The notes under the pieces were generated by a model. The model was not told the origin of the DNA, made no database searches, and was given only the letters and a program-made list of their open reading frames with translations. A DNA stretch of 64,000 nt from Taklimakanibacter albus (GTDB taxonomy: Bacteria > Pseudomonadota > Alphaproteobacteria > Rhizobiales > Aestuariivirgaceae): contig NZ_JAENHL010000004.1 in assembly GCF_016595235.1 (NCBI RefSeq), forward strand, positions 152,343 through 216,342, written 5' to 3'. The stretch's first letter is position 1. The number at the start of each line of letters is the position of its first letter. A program made the translations under genes and the position numbers. Shown piece by piece: positions 25,018 to 32,689 of the stretch.

Positions 25018-26182
25018 GGATCTCCCTCGGGAACCTGGTCAGTGTCTCGTTGCCGCGCTCGGTGACGAGAATGGTTTCGCTCACCTCGATGCCCCAGCCC
25101 TCCATCCACATGCCGAGGATGCTATGCACCACATTGCCGGACTCCAGCACCGTCTTGTCACCGGGGCGCAGGCTGATCGTATGCTCGCCCCAATCGGGCG
25201 GATAGGCAACCCCGATCGAATAGCCGATGCGCGATTCCTTCTTGAGCCCGTGACGCGCGATAACCTTGCGCCAGGCGGCTTCGACATCTTCCGCCAGGAT
25301 GCCCGGCCTCGTCGCCTCGAGCACCGCATCCATGCCTTCGATGACCGCCTTGGCCGTGTCGGCGACGCGTTGGGGAGTCTTGCCCAATTGCATCGTGCGG
25401 GCCAGCCCCGCCGCATAACGCCGGCAGACACCTGCGAGCTCGAGCGCAATCGTCTCATTGGCGCCGAAGCGGCGGTCGCTCCACATGATGTGCGGCGCCG
25501 AAGCATTCTCGCCGCCGAGAATGGTCGGCGGCAGCGCCGTGATGTCGCCGGCGAAATCGGGACTGCCCGCCACTTGCGCGCCTTGGATCTGGGCGATGGC
25601 GTCACATTCGCGCACGCCGGGCGCGATGACTTCATAGGCCTTGCTGACGGCCGCCTGCGCCAGCAGCGACGCTTTGCGCAAGTATTCGATCTCCGGCTTC
25701 GTCTTCACCGCGCGGATCCAGTTCACCAGGAGATCGGCGTCCTGGAATTTGGCATTGGGAAGGCCGGCGGTGAGCCGCGCATGCGCCTTGGGCGAGTAAT
25801 AATAGGCTTCGAGCTCGATGCCGATGCGGCGGCTGCCCCAGCCCTTCCTGCTGATCCACTGGGCGATCCAGTCCATCGGATGGCGGTCGACGCGCTGCAC
25901 ATGGTCTTCCGGGAAGCCGACGACATTCTCAGGTTTCATCCAGGCGGTGAGCAGACCACCCGCCGCATCCATGGCGCGCCCGATCCATACCGGCTCTTCA
26001 TTCTCGATCGGCACCAACACGACCTGCGGCGTATAGAAGGACCACCCGTCATAGCCGGTGATGTAATGCTGGTTGGCGACGTCATTGACGATCAGGAGAT
26101 CGAGGCCGCGTTTCTCCATTTCGGTCCTGATCTTCTTCAGCCGCAAATCATATTCCGCACGCGCGAAAGGCAGTTCGATCAT
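25004..26182 (-). CDS. M24-family protein, ectoine hydrolase (DoeA)-like, paralogue 2
   Basis: 392 residues; closer to DoeA than the copy at 17446. The N-terminal domain has ITGYDGWSFYTPQVVLVPIENEEPVWIGRAMDA-type text, and the C-terminal domain has SRIGYSIGVAYPPDWGEHTISLRPGD and the EDWGLE-like EGWGIEVSETILVTE. The first metal motif reads TIALELAGVCRRYAAGLART, lacking the aspartates, and the HGxGxxxHE motif is absent, as in DoeA and creatinase. It starts 11 bp after the MoeA/MocA gene and overlaps the M20 gene, so it belongs to the cox-type operon. Hydrolysis of a cyclic amidine or amide is likely; ectoine itself is unproven. Confidence 0.87.
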   Translation of the reverse strand: MIELPFARAEYDLRLKKIRTEMEKRGLDLLIVNDVANQHYITGYDGWSFYTPQVVLVPIENEEPVWIGRAMDAAGGLLTAWMKPENVVGFPEDHVQRVDRHPMDWIAQWISRKGWGSRRIGIELEAYYYSPKAHARLTAGLPNAKFQDADLLVNWIRAVKTKPEIEYLRKASLLAQAAVSKAYEVIAPGVRECDAIAQIQGAQVAGSPDFAGDITALPPTILGGENASAPHIMWSDRRFGANETIALELAGVCRRYAAGLARTMQLGKTPQRVADTAKAVIEGMDAVLEATRPGILAEDVEAAWRKVIARHGLKKESRIGYSIGVAYPPDWGEHTISLRPGDKTVLESGNVVHSILGMWMEGWGIEVSETILVTERGNETLTRFPREIHVKA

Positions 26183-26193
26183 TTCCAGACTTT

Positions 26194-27810
26194 CTATTGT
26201 GAAGCGGTGGTGAGCCGGGCCAAGGCTTCCGGCGTATCGAAGTCGGCGAGCACCACATCGGTCCGTATCTGAACCTCGGTGATCTGATCCTCATGCCTGT
26301 CCATCAGGCTCTTGGCGCCGCGGTCACCGTCCAAAGTGAGCATCTCGGCGAAATGCTGACGGCCCCACAGCACCGGATTGCCGCGCTCACCGGCATGGAC
26401 GGGCACGATGATGGTGCGTCTCTCGGCCGGGCTGAAGGCAGCAATCAATCGGTTGATATGGCGACCGCCGACGAGCGGCATGTCGCCCAGCGCCACCACC
26501 ACGGCATCCGCGTCACCGGAAAGTCCCGCAAGCCCGGCTTTGAGCGAGCTTGCGATCCCCGACGCGTAAGCCGGATTATGGACAAAACGCACATCGAGGC
26601 CGGTGAGTGCTGCCTCGACCTTCTCCCGCTCATGGCCGGTGACCACCAGCACGGGCTTCGCCGCCGAGGCCAGCATGGCTTCCGCCGTCATGCGGATCAT
26701 CGCCCGGTCATGGATGACGCTGAGCAGCTTGTTGGCGCCCATACGGGTGGAACGCCCGGCCGCCAGGATCATGCCGGCGATCTGCGGCGCCTTTTGCGGT
26801 TTTGCGTCATCGCCCTCGCGTGGCGTCGGCCGGGTGGAGATTTCCTTGAGGAGCCCGCCTGCTCCCATATCCATGATGTCCTGCCCAGAGACATGCAGGC
26901 CCGCCATGATCCGCGCCAGCACCCAGTCGAAGCCATTGAGCTTGGGCGAGCGCGCGCAAGTCGGCACGCCGATCACCGAGGCCCCTTCGAGCCTGCCGAA
27001 CATCATCAGATTGCCCGGATCGACCGGCATGCCGAGATGCACCACCTCGCCTTCCGCCTGCTCGAGGGCGGCGGGAATGACATCGCCCCGGTCGACGATC
27101 GCCGAGGCGCCGAAGATCAGGATAGGATTGCGGCCTTTGCCATGCAGTGCCGCCACCGCGTCGCGCACCGGCGCCACGGCATGATCGACGACCATCACCT
27201 CGGCGAGCTCGCCATCAAGCGCGGCGATACGCTCGCGGATCGCCTCTTCCGATTTGGCGATGAGCGACGGCTTGGTCTGCGGCAGCTTGGTGATGATGAG
27301 ACCGGCCTTGCGGTGCTTGAAGCTCTCGACCCGGATCAGCGGATCGGAGCCGATGACGGCGAGCCCGTCTTCCAGCATGTCGCGCGGCACCGCGAAGGGA
27401 ATGACCTTCACCGTCGCCACCAATTGCCGCTCCTCGACGATCTCGAAGGGCGAAGCGGTCGCAAGCGTCAGGCTCTCATGCACGCGGTTGAAGGTTTTCA
27501 CGCGTTCGGTGTCGATGACGACGAGGCCGCGGCGATGCGCATGCAGATTGGCGCGTCCGGTGAAGGGCGCCTGGACGATCGTCCCCTCGCCGGCGATCGC
27601 CTTGGCCACCGTCTCGGCGGCCTTGTCCTCCGACACGTCGTCCTCCGACAGGCGCGCGGCGAAAACATGGCCGACACCACTGTCTTCGAGCAGACCGATA
27701 TCGGCGGCGGTCAGCACCCGGCCCTTCTTGAACGTGCCGCTTTTATGCTTGACCGAATGCGCCAGGATCGCGCCGGCGGCATCCGCGGTGGGAATCTCGC
27801 CGAACTTCAT
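26194..27810 (-). CDS. Fusion of MoeA-like molybdopterin-binding domain and MocA/MobA-type nucleotidyltransferase
   Basis: 538 residues in two parts. About 1-335 is a MoeA/MogA-like molybdopterin-binding region (FGEIPTADAAGAILAHSVKH, GRNPILIFGASAIVDRGDV, GNLMMFGRLEGASVIGVPTC). About 345-538 is a MobA/MocA-type NTP transferase with LAAGRSTRMGANK, ASGIASSLKAGL and VALGDMPLV. Such fusions prepare the cytosine-dinucleotide molybdenum cofactor used by CO-dehydrogenase-type hydroxylases. It overlaps the XdhC-like gene by one base and lies 11 bp before the DoeA-like gene, inside the cox series, so it probably matures the CoxL enzyme. Confidence 0.87.
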   Translation of the reverse strand: MKFGEIPTADAAGAILAHSVKHKSGTFKKGRVLTAADIGLLEDSGVGHVFAARLSEDDVSEDKAAETVAKAIAGEGTIVQAPFTGRANLHAHRRGLVVIDTERVKTFNRVHESLTLATASPFEIVEERQLVATVKVIPFAVPRDMLEDGLAVIGSDPLIRVESFKHRKAGLIITKLPQTKPSLIAKSEEAIRERIAALDGELAEVMVVDHAVAPVRDAVAALHGKGRNPILIFGASAIVDRGDVIPAALEQAEGEVVHLGMPVDPGNLMMFGRLEGASVIGVPTCARSPKLNGFDWVLARIMAGLHVSGQDIMDMGAGGLLKEISTRPTPREGDDAKPQKAPQIAGMILAAGRSTRMGANKLLSVIHDRAMIRMTAEAMLASAAKPVLVVTGHEREKVEAALTGLDVRFVHNPAYASGIASSLKAGLAGLSGDADAVVVALGDMPLVGGRHINRLIAAFSPAERRTIIVPVHAGERGNPVLWGRQHFAEMLTLDGDRGAKSLMDRHEDQITEVQIRTDVVLADFDTPEALARLTTASQ

Positions 27811-28490
27811 TAGCTCCCCAGCCTCAGCACGCGTGTCACTTCTGCCATGATCGATATCGCGATCTCGGGCGCGCCCTGGGCGCCGATATTGAGGCCGATC
27901 GGCCCATGGATCCGGGCGATATCGGATTCCGAGAAGCCGGCGCCGATGAGGCGCTGGCCACGCGCCGCCTGGTTCTTCTTCGAGCCGAGCGCGCCGATAT
28001 AGAAAACCTTGGACTTGAGCGCCAGATGCAGCGACGGATCGTCGATCTTCGGATCATGGGTCAGTGCCAGGATGCCGGTGCGCTGATCGAGGCCGAGCGT
28101 CGGCAGGATCTCATCCGGCCATTCGGCATGAAGCGTGATCTCGGGAAAACGCGCGCCCGTTGCGAAGGCGCCGCGCGGGTCGACCACCACCACGTCATAA
28201 CCCGCCGCCTTGGCGATCGGGATCACCGCCTGCGCGATATGGACGGCGCCGATGATGACGAGGCGCAGGGCCGGGTTATAGATATGGACGAAGAACTCGC
28301 CTTCCGGGACCTTGTGAACACCGCTGCGGTCGAAGCGGAAAGCTTCATCCAGCACATGGGCGAGGATGTCGTCGGCGGCATGGTCGCGCGCTACCACACG
28401 CTGCGCGCCATTCGCAAGTTGGGTGACGAGCGCCACGGCCTTGCGTTGCGTCCGGGCCTCCAGGACCTGCTCGAAGATGTCGAGTTTCAT
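27810..28490 (-). CDS. XdhC/CoxF-like maturation protein, C-terminal Rossmann half
   Basis: 226 residues from ATG 28490 (MKLDIFEQVLEARTQRK); an upstream in-frame extension is only shadow text. The XdhC_C Rossmann domain shows LVIIGAVHIAQAVIPIAKAAGYDVVVVDPR, FYIGALGSKKNQAARGQRL and IGLNIGAQGAPEIAISI. XdhC-type proteins hold and sulfurate the molybdenum cofactor before insertion. The N-terminal half is a separate gene just upstream (4-bp ATGA overlap), so together they equal one full XdhC/CoxI. Confidence 0.88.
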   Translation of the reverse strand: MKLDIFEQVLEARTQRKAVALVTQLANGAQRVVARDHAADDILAHVLDEAFRFDRSGVHKVPEGEFFVHIYNPALRLVIIGAVHIAQAVIPIAKAAGYDVVVVDPRGAFATGARFPEITLHAEWPDEILPTLGLDQRTGILALTHDPKIDDPSLHLALKSKVFYIGALGSKKNQAARGQRLIGAGFSESDIARIHGPIGLNIGAQGAPEIAISIMAEVTRVLRLGS

Positions 28491-28813
28491 GCGCCGAGCG
28501 GTTCCACATAGACACGGATCTTGCCACCGCAAGCGAGGCCGACTTTCCAGGCCGTCTCATCCGCCACGCCGAAAGCCAACGTCTTGGGCTTGCCCGACGA
28601 GATGATGTCGATGGCCTCGGTGACGACGGCGCCCTCGACGCAGCCGCCCGATACCGAGCCGATGAAATTGCCGTCAGCGTCAATAACGAGCTGGCTGCCG
28701 ACCGGCTGCGGGGCCGACCCCCAGGTTTCGATGACGGTGGCGAGCGCCACTTGCCGCCCATCCTTCAGCCATTGCGCCGCCTGATCGAGGACGGTGGGAT
28801 CGGAGCCTGCCAT
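28487..28813 (-). CDS. XdhC/CoxI-family protein, N-terminal half
   Basis: 108 residues from ATG 28813 (MAGSDPTVLDQAAQWL). It has the XdhC_CoxI signature: VALATVIETWGSAPQPVGSQLVI, SVSGGCVEGAVV and the end VGLACGGKIRVYVEP with the conserved cysteine. This is the N-terminal domain only; the Rossmann half is encoded by the overlapping next gene. Such a split is common in form II cox clusters. Role: carrying or sulfurating the Mo cofactor for CoxL. Confidence 0.9.
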   Translation of the reverse strand: MAGSDPTVLDQAAQWLKDGRQVALATVIETWGSAPQPVGSQLVIDADGNFIGSVSGGCVEGAVVTEAIDIISSGKPKTLAFGVADETAWKVGLACGGKIRVYVEPLGA

Positions 28814-28823
28814 GGTAATTCTC

Positions 28824-30061
28824 CTAACCTGCCTTGAGCCATGTCCTGGGATCATGCTCCGCCCGCTTGGGCGCCGCAAGCGCGGCCGCCAGATCGGCGA
28901 GGCTGTCGAGCGAATGGACCGGCCTGAATTCATCGATATAGGGCATCATGGCGCGAATGCCAGCGGCGCGCGCCTCGAAGCCCTGATAGCGCAACAGCGG
29001 GTTGAGCCAAATGATGCGCCGGGCCGAGCGGCTGAGCCGCGCCATCTCGGTCTCGAGCACGCTGACATCCTCGCGGTCGAGTCCGTCAGTCATCAGCAGC
29101 ACATGTGCGCCCTGGGTCAGCACCCGCCGCGTCCACTTGTAATTGAACTCCTTCAGCGCGCTGCCGATGCGGGTGCCGCCCGACCAGTCCTTCACCGCCG
29201 ACGCGACCTTCATCATCGCCTCATCGACATCGCGCCGCTTGAGCTCGCGCGTGATGTTGGTGAGTCTGGTGCCGAACAGGAAGACCGAGACACGCTCGCG
29301 ATCGTTCATCAGCCCATGCAGGAAATGCAGGAACATGCGGCTGTAATTCGAGCACGAGCCCGATATGTCGCACAGCACCACCAGCGGCGGCTCACGCCAT
29401 TGCCGTTCGCGCCGGGCGAGATCGATGAGATGGCCGCCAGCCCTGAGCGAGCCCTTGAGCGTGCGCCTGAGATCGATCCGTGCGCCGCTATGGAACGGCC
29501 GGTAGCGCCGCGTTGGGATTTCGAGCCGGTGGATGCGCAGGCGCGCGATGGCCTGCCGCGCCTGCGCCTGCTCGGTGACCGTCATCTGCTCGAAGTCCTT
29601 GGCGCGCAGCACCTCCAGGGCCGAATGCGAAAAGGTCGCATCGAACTCAAGCGAGCCCGGCTTCTCCTCGCGCCGGCTCTGCGCCTCGACCTTGTCGAAC
29701 ATCGCTTCGGCCAGGCGCCGGAATCCCGCCTTCTTCGCCTTCTCGTCCGCTGGCCGCGTGATCTGCTGGAACATCAGCTGCATCAGTTGCTCCAGCATCT
29801 TGGGCTTCTTCCAGAAGACGTGGAACGCCTGGTCGAAGATCTCCTTCTGCTCGCGCCGTTTCACGAAGACGGCATGCAGCGTCCAGTAGAAATCCTCGCG
29901 CGATCGGAGCGTGCCGATCATCGCGGCATCGAGCGCGTCGATCACGTGGCCCGGACCGACCGGAAGTCCCGCCTCGCGCAGCACCCGGGCGAAATGCATG
30001 ATGTTGAAGGCGAGCCGGCCCGACGGCGCGCCGCCCGAGAGCATGGCAGGCGGCTGCTCCA

Positions 30062-30062
<1 letters not shown>
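28824..30062 (-). CDS. coxE: CoxE: VWA-domain protein for Mo-hydroxylase maturation
   Basis: 412 residues. N-terminal helical part (RLAFNIMHFARVLREAGLPVG), then a CoxE-type von Willebrand A domain with the MIDAS motif DISGSCS, then LLMTDGLDRED and a C-terminal WLNPLLRYQGFEARAAGI. In carboxidotrophs CoxD and CoxE work together to build the [CuSMoO2] or related active site of CoxL. The start shares one base with the stop of the CoxD gene. Cytosolic. Confidence 0.92.
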
Positions 30063-31000
<938 letters not shown>

Positions 31001-31014
31001 TCCTTGTTTCCTGA

Positions 31015-31815
31015 TCAGATTACCGCTTCGAGATCGAGCGTCTTGGTGGGTTTTCCGAGGCGTCTGCCCGGCTCGAATTCATATATCTTCAAATGGCGCC
31101 CGGCCGCCACCATGAGACGACCATACATATCCCAGCCCGCCCAGTTGGCCAGCACGATGTGTTCGGCGCCCTTGATATCGTAGCCGTCGCCATCCTGAAG
31201 CACATAGTCGAAATGATCATAGCTGCCGAGAGATTGCGGCCTTGCCGTTCGGACGATCGCCGGCTGCCGTTTGCCGCGGGCCTTCAGCGGCCATGGATAT
31301 GTCGTCACTTGCGGCGGCTTCAGGCGAGCTTTGAGCGCCGCCGCCTCGTCCTCCGGCAGGGAGTTGGCATCATGCAGAATCCGATGTTTACGGAAGTTCT
31401 GATATTCGGGCCCGGCTCCCGGCGGCAGCGCCTCGAACACCATGAGCCGATGGTCGCTGAGGAATAGGCCGCCTCCGCCCCAGGTCGACCCATTAGGGTA
31501 GAACAGATGTGCTGTGAGCGAGGGGGGTGAAGCTACGGCCGTCCAGGTGGAAGGATCGGAACGGCCATCGGTCTTCTGTCCTTGCATGGCGAAATAGACG
31601 AGAAGCTCGCCGTCAGGCGACAGATGCGAGCGCTCCGGGAATAGACGGCCACGGAAACGCGATCCCTTGCTGAGCTGATCGCGGCACCCTTTTCCCCGTC
31701 TTTCATAATCGAGCAGCAGGCAATAGGTGGTGAGGCGGCTGCGCCTATAGAAGATCACCGCCACCGGCGCAGCGCTCGCCAGGAGGACCGCAGATTTCGC
31801 TGTCGCGGGCGTCAT
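31015..31815 (-). CDS. Hypothetical protein between coxM and coxD
   Basis: 266 residues, not recognised. It lacks a clear signal peptide (a short hydrophobic run AVLLASAAPVAVIFY at about 9-23 precedes Arg residues). The body has beta-propeller-like phrases: RSHLSPDGELLVYFAMQ, GGGGLFLSDHRLMVFEALP, HIVLANWAGWDMYGRLMVAAGRHLKIYEFEPG. It begins downstream of the terminator that closes coxSLM, and ends 14 bp before coxD, so it may have its own promoter and drive coxDE and later genes. Possible WD/PQQ-like propeller half; confidence in function is low, in being coding moderate to high. Confidence 0.65.
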   Translation of the reverse strand: MTPATAKSAVLLASAAPVAVIFYRRSRLTTYCLLLDYERRGKGCRDQLSKGSRFRGRLFPERSHLSPDGELLVYFAMQGQKTDGRSDPSTWTAVASPPSLTAHLFYPNGSTWGGGGLFLSDHRLMVFEALPPGAGPEYQNFRKHRILHDANSLPEDEAAALKARLKPPQVTTYPWPLKARGKRQPAIVRTARPQSLGSYDHFDYVLQDGDGYDIKGAEHIVLANWAGWDMYGRLMVAAGRHLKIYEFEPGRRLGKPTKTLDLEAVI

Positions 31816-31828
31816 GCGTCACCAAGAC

Positions 31829-31858
31829 AAAAGGCCCGCATGTCTACACATACGGGCC
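31829..31858 (-). terminator. Rho-independent terminator after coxM
   Basis: On the minus strand GGCCCGTATGT, loop GTAG, ACATGCGGGCC (one wobble pair) is followed by TTTTG. It lies 26 bp after the coxM stop and separates coxSLM from the downstream hypothetical-coxDE-XdhC series. Confidence 0.8.
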
Positions 31859-31883
31859 TGTATTCGCAAAACCTCAAAAAGCG

Positions 31884-32678
31884 CTACTTCGCCGCCGCCA
31901 CCGCGCGGCGTGCGAGCACGGTCACGAGATGGGCGCGGTATTCGGGCGAGGCATGCATGTCGCTGTTGAGGCCGCTGGCCTTGACCTTGATGCCGCCAAT
32001 GGCATCGGCCGAGAAGTTGGCCTCGAGCGCCTTCTCCATTTCCGGCACCCGGAACACTTTCGGCCCCGCCCCCGTCACCGCCACGCGCACCGAGCCGTCT
32101 TTCAGCTCGGCCACCATGACGCCGACCATCGCATAGCGCGACGCCGGATTGGGGAACTTCACATAGGCCGCCCGCTTCGGCACCGGGAACTCCACCGCAG
32201 TGACGATCTCATCGTCCTTGAGCGCGGTGGTGAAGATATCGGTGAAGAACTTGTCGCCGGGGACGCTGCGCGCCGAGGTGACGACGGTCGCATTGAGGCC
32301 GACCACGGCGGCGGGATAATCCGCCGCCGGATCATTATTCGCGATCGAACCGCCGATCGTGCCGCGGTTGCGGACATGCGGGTCGCCGATGCCGCCGGCA
32401 AGTGCTGAGAGAGCCGGAATGGCTTTCTTGACGCCCTTGTCGGTCGCGACATTGGCGTGAACCGTGCCCGCCTTGACCGTAACCTTGTCGGCGCCGACCT
32501 CGACGCCCGAATTCCCGAGGCCGCCGAGATCGATGATGTCGGAAGGTGCGGCAAGCCCCTGCTTCATGGTCGGCAGCAAAGTCATGCCACCCGACAGGAA
32601 TTTGCCGTCCGCCGCATCCTTCATCGCCTTGACGGCGTCGGCGGGCTTCGTCGGCCGGTGATAGATAAAGTTTTCCAT
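31884..32678 (-). CDS. coxM: CoxM-like FAD-binding subunit of a molybdenum hydroxylase
   Basis: 264 residues from ATG 32678 (MENFIYHRPTKPADAVK); more upstream text is shadow. The FAD_binding_5 domain has GGMTLLPTMKQGLAAP (the usual AGGxSLxP) and TIGGSIANNDPAADYPAA, and a CO_deh_flav_C domain ends it. This medium subunit passes electrons from the iron-sulfur subunit through FAD to the respiratory chain. Lies 11 bp after coxL and ends at a terminator. Confidence 0.93.
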   Translation of the reverse strand: MENFIYHRPTKPADAVKAMKDAADGKFLSGGMTLLPTMKQGLAAPSDIIDLGGLGNSGVEVGADKVTVKAGTVHANVATDKGVKKAIPALSALAGGIGDPHVRNRGTIGGSIANNDPAADYPAAVVGLNATVVTSARSVPGDKFFTDIFTTALKDDEIVTAVEFPVPKRAAYVKFPNPASRYAMVGVMVAELKDGSVRVAVTGAGPKVFRVPEMEKALEANFSADAIGGIKVKASGLNSDMHASPEYRAHLVTVLARRAVAAAK

Positions 32679-32689
32679 GGATCCCTCCC

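Noticed and set aside
26293-27813. Open frame of about 506 codons opposite the MoeA/MocA fusion
   Set aside because: Mirror frame of a high-GC gene; full of His/Arg/Asp runs and without a fold signal.
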